DNA of 64,000 nucleotides from Colwellia sp. 12G3 (GTDB lineage: Bacteria > Pseudomonadota > Gammaproteobacteria > Enterobacterales > Alteromonadaceae), in NCBI RefSeq assembly GCF_002836775.1, contig NZ_PJAQ01000017.1:495000-558999 (forward strand). Direction: 5' to 3'. Shown here piece after piece: positions 56,102 through 64,000 of the stretch. The stretch's first letter is position 1; each line of letters starts with the position of its first letter. A program made the translations under genes and the position numbers. The notes below the pieces were generated by a model. It did not search any database and was not told where the DNA came from. It was given only the letters and a program-made list of their open reading frames with translations.

Positions 56102-57619
56102 TTACTCTGCACCTTCGTTATACATATCAATAATAGAATCAGCATCTTTATCTGATTCTTCTTTGCTAGTATTGTTACGTAACGCATCTAACCTTTCTAA
56201 GTATTCCTGATTAATATCATTGGTTACGTAGTTACCATCAAACACCGAAGTATCAAATCTTTTTATTTCAGGATTACCGCTACCAACGGCAGCGATTAAA
56301 TCACCAATAGATTGATAGATTAACTTATCTGCGCCAATTAAATCACAAATATCATCTAATTCACGACCATGTGCAATTAATTCATTAGCACTTGGCATAT
56401 CAATACCATAAACATTAGGAAATCTTACTTCTGGTGCAGCTGAAGCAAAATACACTTTATTAGCACCAGCAGAACGTGCCATATTAATTATTTGTTCAGA
56501 GGTTGTTCCGCGAACAATTGAATCATCTACAAGTAAAACATTTTTACCCTTAAACTCAGTGGTAATAGCATTAAGCTTTTGACGTACTGACTTCTTACGT
56601 TGCTCTTGACCAGGCATAATAAAAGTACGGCCAATATAACGGTTTTTAACAAAACCTTGACGGTAAGGTAAGTCGAGATGATGCGCTATTTGTAACGCGA
56701 TATCGCAGGATGTTTCTGGAATTGGAATAACCACATCAATATCAACATCTTGCCATTCTATAGCAATTTTCTCACCTAATTTAGTTCCCATTTCTACACG
56801 AGATGCATAAACAGACATTTTGTCCATCGTTGAATCAGGTCGAGCGAAATAAACAAACTCAAAAATACATGGGCTATAAATAGGATTTTCAGCACATTGC
56901 TGACTGTGAATTTGGCCACTTTCAGAGAAAAATATTGTCTCTCCTGGAGCAACATCTCGTACAAAATCAAAAGAACATGCATCTAGCGCTACTGATTCAG
57001 AGGCAACCATATATTCAACGCCTAATTCAGTCTCACGCTTACCAAAAACTAAAGGACGGATACCATTCGGATCACGAAAAGCAATCATACCGTGACCAAC
57101 AATTAGCGCTACAGTCGCATAGGCACCACGAACACGTTTATGTACTTTTGCTACTGCTGTAAAAATATCATCAGGGGTAAGCGTAATATTTTTACTTTGC
57201 TGTAATTCATGCGCCAAAATATTTAGTAAAACCTCAGAATCTGAGGTGGTATTAACATGACGACGTGCTTCGTTAAATAACCATGTTCTTAATTCTTCAG
57301 CATTAGTTAAATTACCATTATGCGCTAATGATAATCCAAATGGCGAGTTTGCATAAAAAGGTTGTGCTTCTGAAGAGCTAGAAGTGCCGGCTGTTGGATA
57401 GCGAATATGGCCAATACCAATGTTACCCTGCAAACGAAGCATATGACGGGTATGAAAAACATCTTTCACCAAGCCATTGCCTTTTCTCAGCCTGAACATA
57501 TTATTATGAATTGTTACAATTCCTGCGGCATCTTGACCACGATGCTGAAGTACAGTTAGTCCGTCATATATATGCTGACTAACAGGGGTTTTACCGACAA
57601 TACCAACAATGCCACACAT
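56102..57619 (-). CDS. purF: Amidophosphoribosyltransferase
   Basis: 505 residues, full length. The N-terminal nucleophile is Cys2 (MCGIVGIVG), followed by the glutaminase domain ([14 protein letters not shown]) and the C-terminal phosphoribosyltransferase domain with the PRPP-binding [17 protein letters not shown]. It catalyses the first committed step of purine synthesis. Directly downstream of cvpA, as in E. coli. Confidence 0.97.
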   Translation of the reverse strand: MCGIVGIVGKTPVSQHIYDGLTVLQHRGQDAAGIVTIHNNMFRLRKGNGLVKDVFHTRHMLRLQGNIGIGHIRYPTAGTSSSSEAQPFYANSPFGLSLAHNGNLTNAEELRTWLFNEARRHVNTTSDSEVLLNILAHELQQSKNITLTPDDIFTAVAKVHKRVRGAYATVALIVGHGMIAFRDPNGIRPLVFGKRETELGVEYMVASESVALDACSFDFVRDVAPGETIFFSESGQIHSQQCAENPIYSPCIFEFVYFARPDSTMDKMSVYASRVEMGTKLGEKIAIEWQDVDIDVVIPIPETSCDIALQIAHHLDLPYRQGFVKNRYIGRTFIMPGQEQRKKSVRQKLNAITTEFKGKNVLLVDDSIVRGTTSEQIINMARSAGANKVYFASAAPEVRFPNVYGIDMPSANELIAHGRELDDICDLIGADKLIYQSIGDLIAAVGSGNPEIKRFDTSVFDGNYVTNDINQEYLERLDALRNNTSKEESDKDADSIIDMYNEGAE

Positions 57620-57789
57620 AAAATTCTCTCCACAAAAAAAACACTGACAATATTTATGAAACTAAGGCTGTTGCTTAGGATGGCGTTAACCATCATATAA
57701 ATATTGAATTAGAGGATATTGAAATAATATCTTATAAAATTACTGTATACGGAATGACTCCGCATGAACTTAGTCATTACGAACAACAA

Positions 57790-58272
57790 CTAAGTTATAT
57801 AACTTGATGACCCTTTAAGGTATTCAAAAAACCATTCTACGACTAATTTGAACTCAGGAATTAATTGAGAGCTTTTCCACCACACTGTATTTTCTGCACC
57901 AGTAAAAGCATCAACAAAAAAGATCACTGCACTAATAATAAGTACGCCACGAAGCGCTCCAAAAACGAGCCCTAATATACGGTCTGTACCGGAAAGCCCT
58001 GTTTTACTGACCAATTGCCCAATGAGATAATTAACTAAAGCGCCAAGCACTAGCGTTGTTATGAAAAGAATGGCAACGGCGGCAGCATTACGCAAGAATT
58101 GATCAGAAATATTCGTTAAGAGATTGGCTAGGTTTGCATAAAAGGTGCTGGCAATGAAAAAAGCACTGATCCAAATCACTAAAGATACCGCTTCTTTTGC
58201 AAAGCCTCGTATCAAACTAACTAGTGTTGATAAGCCTATAATGGCCAAAATGGTGTAATCTATCCAAACCAT
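57790..58272 (-). CDS. cvpA: CvpA family inner-membrane protein
   Basis: 160 residues with four membrane helices and the CvpA start ([22 protein letters not shown]). Conserved [17 protein letters not shown] follows. It is needed for colicin V production in E. coli and linked to envelope stress. Part of the dedD-cvpA-purF cluster; a 170-base gap precedes purF. Confidence 0.93.
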   Translation of the reverse strand: MVWIDYTILAIIGLSTLVSLIRGFAKEAVSLVIWISAFFIASTFYANLANLLTNISDQFLRNAAAVAILFITTLVLGALVNYLIGQLVSKTGLSGTDRILGLVFGALRGVLIISAVIFFVDAFTGAENTVWWKSSQLIPEFKLVVEWFFEYLKGSSSYIT

Positions 58273-58362
58273 AACTTCGGTGTCTCGTTGAGTTTCTCTA
58301 AATTAGAGGCGCGCATTCTACCAGAATTAGCCAAATAATGCCTAGCATTTTATAAAAGTCTG

Positions 58363-58977
58363 TTACTTATTTGGCTCAAAATACGCAACTTTACCTTGGA
58401 TACCGGTGAGTGTATTCAGTGCTGGTAATTTTTTAATCAGCGATGATTTTATCAACTCTGGCCCTATAATGACCTTAGTCAATGTACCTTGCTTGGTTTT
58501 TATAGGCTTAGTAAAGGCAATATAGCCTTTAGATTTTAGTTTTATTAATAACTGGGCAACATTGTCTTTATTCTTGAAGCTACCTAAATGGATAACCCAA
58601 GCTTCTTTAGCAATCGCGCTTTCAGGTAAGGTGTTATTTGCCTTACTAACTATTTCCTCAGGTGGTTTTATTATAGCTTTTGCTATTATCTCTTCGACTT
58701 TAGAGTCTTGCTTCGTGATTTCAGGGGCCAAATGGTCACTAACATCTTCATCAATAGCTTGCTCATTTGTGATTGGCGTAATACTTTTTCGTACTAATTT
58801 ATCATCAGGGAATGGTTTATTTGTCAATTTACCCGAAAAGACCTCCGCTTTTGGGATAGCTTCAAAATCATCTTGGTGCTGTTTTTTCTCACCATCAAGT
58901 AAATCAGGTAAAAAAATGATAACCACTGCTGCAACGATGATAGTACCTACAAGGCGATTTTGAAACGGTGTAGACAA
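58363..58977 (-). CDS. dedD: DedD-like SPOR-domain cell-division protein
   Basis: 204 residues: short N-terminus, one membrane helix (RLVGTIIVAAVVIIFLPDLL), a low-complexity periplasmic linker and a C-terminal SPOR domain (AWVIHLGSFKNKDNVAQLLI to KVAYFEPNK). SPOR domains bind denuded septal glycan. Location between folC and cvpA supports DedD. Confidence 0.88.
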   Translation of the reverse strand: MSTPFQNRLVGTIIVAAVVIIFLPDLLDGEKKQHQDDFEAIPKAEVFSGKLTNKPFPDDKLVRKSITPITNEQAIDEDVSDHLAPEITKQDSKVEEIIAKAIIKPPEEIVSKANNTLPESAIAKEAWVIHLGSFKNKDNVAQLLIKLKSKGYIAFTKPIKTKQGTLTKVIIGPELIKSSLIKKLPALNTLTGIQGKVAYFEPNK

Positions 58978-59046
58978 GGGACACTCCTAATTAAATACAA
59001 CTTAACCTATTCGGAAAAATTTATTCGGTAAATGAATACTATTCGA

Positions 59047-60360
59047 CTAACAAACAGTTAGCTGAGTTCTGATTTTCGCAACAGTAAAGAATGACCCAAA
59101 AACAAGAATTAAGTCATTCTCATTTGCCTGCTTATTTGCCATTTTAAAGGCCTCATCTACATTGTCAAAACAATTTACCGCATCAGTGAATACTGCTAAC
59201 TTACTTACCATGGTTTCTTTTGTGGCAGCCCTTGGCACACTTAGCGCTCCAGTATACCAAAAGTCGATCTCATCTTTAAGTGGCTGTAAAGTTGCACTAA
59301 TGTCTTTATCGCTCAACATGGAAACTACGGCATAAACCTTTTGATAGCCAGCTTGATTTTTTACCTTTTTGAGGTAACCAGCAAGGTAACGGGCAGCCTG
59401 TGGGTTATGCCCTACATCGAGAATGACATCACAATGACCTATTTTTTTTATTAATTCTGTTCGCCCTGCGACCTTGGTTATCGAAATCACCTCATTCACA
59501 AATTCAGTGGTAAGTGGTAGATTAAGTTTTTCTAATACCATTAGTGCAGTCGCGACATTTTCTCGTGGAATATAACTCTGTTTTAGTGCAGTTAACTGTG
59601 TTTGTGTTGTTTGCCAGTTCCATAGGAATTCGCCATTGTTAACGACAAAATCTTGATCACGTAAAAATAATCTCTCACCGTGACTTGCATGCAACTTATA
59701 AGCATGGGCTAATACTGACTTAGGTACATTAGTATCACCTATAACAATATCTTGCCCTTGTCGCATGATGCCTGCTTTTTCAAAACCAATACTTTCTCGG
59801 TCATTGCCTAGATAACTTTGATGGTCGAGGTCGATGGTAGTGATGACCGCGATATCGGCATCAATAATATTGGTTGCATCTAAGCGACCACCAAGACCCA
59901 CCTCAAGAATGATAAATCTCGGTTTAGCATGCATCAACACAAGTAATGCAGCTAGCGTTGTGTATTCATAATAACTCAGAGAAATCTCTTTTCGGGCATC
60001 TTCAATTCGCTTAAAAGCATCAATTAACGCTTTATCTTGAACATCTTTTTTATTGATTCGAAGTCGCTCATTAAAGCGCTCTATATGAGGAGAGGAATAA
60101 ACAGCAACACCTTGCTGTGATCCAATAATATCGCAGCTAAGCAAGGCGTTTTCGATAAAGGCACAGGTGGTACCTTTACCGTTAGTGCCCGCAACCGTAA
60201 TAACTTTAGCAAAACTTAAATCAATAGCTAAACGCTCTGCTACACTGCCAATTCGAGATAAACCAAGTTCTATCTCACTGCTATGTAGGTTTTCTAAATA
60301 ATAAAGCCACTGATCGAGATGAGTAAAATCTTGATAGTGGCTTGAATTGTATTTTGACAT
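59047..60360 (-). CDS. folC: Folylpolyglutamate/dihydrofolate synthase
   Basis: 437 residues. Mur-ligase fold with the ATP-binding VAGTNGKGTTCAFIE, the SPHIERFNERLRIN motif and LDVGHNPQAARYLAG. It adds glutamate to dihydropteroate and folates. It follows accD in the conserved block. Confidence 0.95.
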   Translation of the reverse strand: MSKYNSSHYQDFTHLDQWLYYLENLHSSEIELGLSRIGSVAERLAIDLSFAKVITVAGTNGKGTTCAFIENALLSCDIIGSQQGVAVYSSPHIERFNERLRINKKDVQDKALIDAFKRIEDARKEISLSYYEYTTLAALLVLMHAKPRFIILEVGLGGRLDATNIIDADIAVITTIDLDHQSYLGNDRESIGFEKAGIMRQGQDIVIGDTNVPKSVLAHAYKLHASHGERLFLRDQDFVVNNGEFLWNWQTTQTQLTALKQSYIPRENVATALMVLEKLNLPLTTEFVNEVISITKVAGRTELIKKIGHCDVILDVGHNPQAARYLAGYLKKVKNQAGYQKVYAVVSMLSDKDISATLQPLKDEIDFWYTGALSVPRAATKETMVSKLAVFTDAVNCFDNVDEAFKMANKQANENDLILVFGSFFTVAKIRTQLTVC

Positions 60361-60387
60361 TTATTCGATCAACAAGTGATTAGAGAA

Positions 60388-60407
60388 AAGAGACGATAAC
60401 GTCTCTT
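60388..60407 (-). terminator. Hairpin after accD
   Basis: AAGAGACG-ATAA-CGTCTCTT, 8-bp perfect stem, minus-strand tail TTTTCTCT. It lies between accD and folC and may be a partial terminator. Confidence 0.65.
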
Positions 60408-60419
60408 AGTAGATATAAC

Positions 60420-61277
60420 TTACGAAACAACGCTAGGTTGACCCATAAACTTACCTAACATACGCGCTAAAGTAACTCTCATTTCACGACGATCGATAAT
60501 CATATCAATAGCGCCTTTTTCTAATAAGAATTCACTGCGTTGAAAACCTTCAGGCAATTTCTCTCTAACAGTTTGCTCAATAACACGTGGGCCAGCAAAA
60601 CCAATAAGTGCTTTAGGCTCAGCAACATTAATGTCACCTAACATAGCTAAACTTGCTGATACACCGCCCATTGTTGGATCCGTCAATACAGACACGTAAG
60701 GGAGACCTTTTTCACTCAATTTAGCTAGAGCAGCACTGGTCTTTGCCATTTGCATCAAAGAGAAAAGCGCTTCTTGCATGCGGGCACCGCCACTAGCAGA
60801 GAAACAGATAAGTGGTATGTTATGCTCTAAACAGTATTCAGCACCTTTAACAAAACGAGCACCAACAACAGAAGCCATTGATCCACCTAAAAATCCAAAT
60901 TCAAATGCAGCAACCACAACTGGCATACCATGTAATTCACCCTTCATTACTACGAGTGCATCTTTCTCACCGGTATTTTTTTGAGCTGCACTAAGACGAT
61001 CTTTATATCGTTTTGAGTCTTTAAACTTTAAGATATCTTGTGCTTCAAATTCTTCACCTAATTCCATACGGTTATTTTGGTCAAGAAAGCTATCAATACG
61101 TTTACGTGCACTGATACGCATATGGTGATCACATTTAGGGCATACTGAAATTTGACGCTCTAATTCAGCTTTATAAAGCACTGCATTACATGAAGTACAT
61201 TTACTCCAGACACCTTCAGGAATGTTACTTTTTTGTGTCGTTTTTGCTTTCGGGAGAATTTTTTCTATCCAGCTCAT
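60420..61277 (-). CDS. accD: Acetyl-CoA carboxylase carboxyltransferase subunit beta
   Basis: 285 residues. N-terminal zinc ribbon with four cysteines ([24 protein letters not shown]), then the carboxyltransferase domain ([34 protein letters not shown]). With AccA it transfers carboxybiotin carbon to acetyl-CoA. Conserved position next to truA and folC. Confidence 0.97.
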   Translation of the reverse strand: MSWIEKILPKAKTTQKSNIPEGVWSKCTSCNAVLYKAELERQISVCPKCDHHMRISARKRIDSFLDQNNRMELGEEFEAQDILKFKDSKRYKDRLSAAQKNTGEKDALVVMKGELHGMPVVVAAFEFGFLGGSMASVVGARFVKGAEYCLEHNIPLICFSASGGARMQEALFSLMQMAKTSAALAKLSEKGLPYVSVLTDPTMGGVSASLAMLGDINVAEPKALIGFAGPRVIEQTVREKLPEGFQRSEFLLEKGAIDMIIDRREMRVTLARMLGKFMGQPSVVS

Positions 61278-61359
61278 AATTTTATTTTGGCCTGTTGCAA
61301 CGAAATATCTGTCGGTTTATTGATGGAGATACTCCATCAAACTCTATTTCAAACTAGTC
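61278..61359. other. accD leader with hairpin
   Basis: TTGATGGAG-ATA-CTCCATCAA (61320-61340), a perfect 9-bp stem with a three-base loop between accD and the MITE-like element. No T tail is visible, so it is not a standard terminator. Confidence 0.4.
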
Positions 61360-61624
61360 TATATCCATTCCACTTGAAGATGCTCGTTTCAGGAAATCTG
61401 AGCGAATCATAATCAAGACACATTTTTTTTTAAGGGTTATTCCCTTAAAAAATATGTAACGACGAGTATGGTTTGCTCAGGCTTCCCCAAAGGGCTGGTT
61501 TATAAACGCTTTATGCTGCGTTATTGATTTCGACAATAGAATAACTATTCTCTTCAATCAATGCCTTACCTAAAGGCGTTTATAATTCCAGCTGAATCCT
61601 GCCTCTTCAAGTAGAATGGGTATA
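61360..61624. mobile_element. 265-bp MITE-like element with 21-bp terminal inverted repeats
   Basis: Ends TATATCCATTCCACTTGAAG plus A (61360-61380) and the complementary TCTTCAAGTAGAATGGGTAT plus A (61604-61624) differ at only a few positions. Further inside are TTTATAAACGC / GCGTTTATAA and an AAGGG / CCCTT hairpin, so the whole element could fold into one large structure. It has no ORF. From memory such TATAYCCATTC-ended repeats are scattered in Alteromonadales genomes. Confidence 0.75.
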
Positions 61625-61749
61625 ATTGTAAACTGCTTATTAAACCATACTATAACCCATACAATATAGAAAAAACTGGTCTGCTCAGTAAATAGTACTC
61701 ATTTGATTAAATTTTTTATTTATAGTCACTTTATCTATAAAACTTTTAC

Positions 61750-62529
61750 CTATAGAAATAATGGACCTAAACGGCTTTTAGGTAAGTCGAAGTTATCCGG
61801 ATAATCGACATCAACAAAATATAGCCCTTCTGGTGGTGCAGTAACCCCTGCAACACAGCGATTTTTAGCTAATAATACCTCTTTCATCCACTGTGGTGTT
61901 TCTTGTGATTGACCAACTCGCATTAAGCTACCAACAACATTGCGCACCATATGGTGCAAGAAAGCATTAGCTTTAATATCGACAACAAGATAATCACCTT
62001 GTCGTGTCACTCGGCAATGCTTCACAGTACGAACAGCAGAATGTGACTGACAATGCACGGTTCTAAAAGAGGTAAAATCATGCTCTCCAAGAAGAAAATC
62101 AGCACCTTGCTGCATAAGGTTTTCATCTAAAGCATAGTGGCAATGGCTTATACCGTGACTTAATATTGCAGAACGAAGCGGCTGATTGTAGATGATGTAG
62201 CGATAGTTACGAGCAGTAGCGCTGAAGCGTGCATGAAATTCGTCGTCTACTTTTTTTACCCATGCTACAGCAATGTCTGCAGGTAAATGAGTATTTACGC
62301 CTAATGTCCAGGCAGTATCTTTGCGTGTTTTTGAAGTATCAAAATGAATCACTTGGTTAGTCGCATTAACACCCGTATCGGTGCGCCCTGCACAAACAAC
62401 CGCTATTGGTTCATCGGCAATTTTAGACAATGCCTTTTCTAACTTTTCTTGTACCGTAATAACATTATCTTGACGTTGCCAACCACAATAATTTTTACCA
62501 TCGTACTCAATGCCTAACGCATAACGCAT
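61750..62529 (-). CDS. truA: tRNA pseudouridine synthase A
   Basis: 259 residues. N-terminal [18 protein letters not shown] and the active site [19 protein letters not shown] with the catalytic aspartate. It modifies positions 38-40 of tRNA. Located between fimV and accD, the conserved gammaproteobacterial order. Confidence 0.97.
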   Translation of the reverse strand: MRYALGIEYDGKNYCGWQRQDNVITVQEKLEKALSKIADEPIAVVCAGRTDTGVNATNQVIHFDTSKTRKDTAWTLGVNTHLPADIAVAWVKKVDDEFHARFSATARNYRYIIYNQPLRSAILSHGISHCHYALDENLMQQGADFLLGEHDFTSFRTVHCQSHSAVRTVKHCRVTRQGDYLVVDIKANAFLHHMVRNVVGSLMRVGQSQETPQWMKEVLLAKNRCVAGVTAPPEGLYFVDVDYPDNFDLPKSRLGPLFL

Positions 62530-62617
62530 GCAAACCCGCCTTTTCTAGTGAGGAGATTATTTTCGCTGCGTATTATCCTTTATTTTATGCAGTTAGGCTA
62601 TTGCCAATATTAACGCC

Positions 62618-64000
62618 TTACAATGAATCTAATAATTCCTGTGCCTCAATTTTCTGGATAACATCGCCTTTTGATAGCACCTCTTGTAAGATCACTTGAG
62701 CATTTTCTTCATCACTCATCTCTATGTACATTTTTGCTAAATCTAATTGACTCGACATTGAACCATTTTCATCAACATCAACTCCACTTTCATTTTGAGA
62801 AAACTGACCTAAACCGACATCAATATTAGTTTTTTCGTAAGGCTCTGACTTGTCAATCTCCCCTAAACTTTCTGTGAGAAGATCATCAACAGACACGTAA
62901 TTTTCTCTTGGCTCTACTGTTTGATCGCTTTGGATACCTTCTTCGCCCAAACTGTTATCAATTAAATCATCACCAATGTCATCAAGGGGCTGCTCAATCT
63001 CATCTTGCTCAACTGATCTTGCTGCTGACTCCTCTTCAATATTCGCTAATAGTTCATCAAAATCAACATCATCTAACTCACCAATAACATCTAATTCCTC
63101 GATCTCTTCTAAATTGTCTTCCTCTGCATCATGCGTTTCAGCTAATAATTCTGCCAAAATATCTTCATCGTTGAAATCAGGTGATAAGGCGATAGACTCA
63201 GTTGAAATTTCGTCTACTTGTTCCGCATCTATCTCAAGTGACTCATCTGCTAATAACTGACTTAATTCAGACTCAGTAAAGCCATCATCAACTTGATTAT
63301 TGAGTGTTTCGTCAATTGATGAGCCTGTTAAGTTATCACCAATATCTTCTCTTTCATCTTGTTGAATACGTTGTGAAGCTTCATCTTTGCTGATGGTATC
63401 GGCAATAAGTGCGTCGATGTCTAAATCATCATCTAATTCATCAACGTCATTACTTCCCAGTGTTTCAGGATCTAACTTAACTTCACTTTCTTTAGCCATA
63501 ATATCGCTAAAATCAGCTGTAAGAAATGGCGTTACATATTCAGCAGTGAATTCGGCAATTTTCGCTTCATTTTCTGCTATTTCTTCTTGAATTCTCTGCT
63601 CTTCAGCATTTAACGTACTGCCTTTTTCCATTGTCTTATCAATATCGCTTTGCTCGCCCATTTCCATATCAGATTTTGGCTCACTCATCGTCGCTGGCAC
63701 ATCTTGTTGCGGGGCTGGCACATTACCTGACATTGATTCAAGTAACGCATCAATATCGTCCGGGTCAGTTATATCGATATCTTCGGCTTTTTCGGCGATA
63801 GGCTGTTCAACTGCTGGCGCATTACCTGACATTGATTCAAGTAACGCATCAATATCATCCGGGTCGGTTATATCAACATCTTCGACTTTTTCGGCGATAG
63901 GCTGTTCAACTGCTGCCGCAGAATTAGCTACGGAATCAAGCAAGGCATCTATATCATCTGGGTCTGTTACATCTGCAGCTTTTTCTTCCGCGGGTGGCGA
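62618..64000 (-). CDS. fimV: FimV family protein, C-terminal part (5' end outside window)
   Basis: The frame runs from the stop at 62618 to the right edge without interruption, so only the C-terminal 460 or so residues are present. Highly acidic with imperfect 33-residue repeats (TDPDDIDALLESMSGN type, 99-bp period) near 63.7-63.95 kb. It ends with the FimV C-terminal TPR-like domain (LDLAKMYIEMSDEENAQVIL, IQKIEAQELLDSL). FimV is an inner-membrane hub for polar localisation and type IV pilus function. Upstream of truA as usual. Confidence 0.88.
   Translation of the reverse strand, partial: SPPAEEKAADVTDPDDIDALLDSVANSAAAVEQPIAEKVEDVDITDPDDIDALLESMSGNAPAVEQPIAEKAEDIDITDPDDIDALLESMSGNVPAPQQDVPATMSEPKSDMEMGEQSDIDKTMEKGSTLNAEEQRIQEEIAENEAKIAEFTAEYVTPFLTADFSDIMAKESEVKLDPETLGSNDVDELDDDLDIDALIADTISKDEASQRIQQDEREDIGDNLTGSSIDETLNNQVDDGFTESELSQLLADESLEIDAEQVDEISTESIALSPDFNDEDILAELLAETHDAEEDNLEEIEELDVIGELDDVDFDELLANIEEESAARSVEQDEIEQPLDDIGDDLIDNSLGEEGIQSDQTVEPRENYVSVDDLLTESLGEIDKSEPYEKTNIDVGLGQFSQNESGVDVDENGSMSSQLDLAKMYIEMSDEENAQVILQEVLSKGDVIQKIEAQELLDSL
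63711..63960. repeat. 99-bp tandem repeats within fimV
   Basis: Repeat landmark GGCTGTTCAACTGCTG occurs at 63801 and 63900; unit encodes about 33 residues ending in TDPDDIDALLESM-like sequence. Two near-identical units and a third diverged one are visible before the edge. Confidence 0.8.

Overview
The window looks like a chromosome segment of a marine gammaproteobacterium of the order Alteromonadales, most likely Colwellia or a close relative in the Colwelliaceae. This rests on AT-rich DNA, the DUF3450/TtpC/ExbB/ExbD/TonB/TPR operon, the phh-tyrR-psp-sap block and the fimV-truA-accD-folC-dedD-cvpA-purF block. I recognise these by family and gene order; no database search was possible.

Left part (1-13.5 kb): a partial yehS-like gene; a YbaK-type deacylase; a secreted Lys/Cys/Gly-repeat protein resembling HvfA-type RiPP precursors; a six-gene TonB2/Ttp energy-transduction operon behind a 24-bp perfect palindrome; a PEGA-like exported protein; a SAM methyltransferase; a large TonB-dependent receptor; then priC and a ComFB-family gene on the plus strand.

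Genomic island (about 13,470-22,123): an 8.6 kb element is bracketed by a perfect 21-bp direct repeat that is the 3' end of the 4.5S SRP RNA gene (ffs, 22,107-22,220, minus strand). A tyrosine integrase lies next to the intact ffs copy. Cargo is a compact serine recombinase / RecA-like ATPase / PD-(D/E)XK-type protein operon, a thrombospondin-type-3-repeat lipoprotein with a recent 279-bp tandem duplication, a small lipoprotein, an AraC-type regulator and a small membrane protein.

Middle (22-40 kb): a DUF3014 protein, maiA and fahA (late homogentisate pathway), tyrR, phhB, phhA (phenylalanine to tyrosine), ycjF-ycjX, the phage-shock operon pspABC with divergent pspF, and sapABCDF directly behind pspF. 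The tyrR / ycjXF / psp / sap neighbourhood is also known from enterics.

Right part (40-64 kb): the proteostasis series ppiD, hupB, lon (with a near-consensus heat-shock promoter), clpX, clpP, tig; four tRNA genes (Pro-Arg-His-Pro in transcription order); folD, cysS, ppiB, lpxH, miaE, a small unknown, a YIP1-family membrane protein; then the housekeeping block purF, cvpA, dedD, folC, accD, truA and the C-terminal part of fimV, which runs off the right edge. A 265-bp MITE-like element with 21-bp terminal inverted repeats sits between accD and truA.
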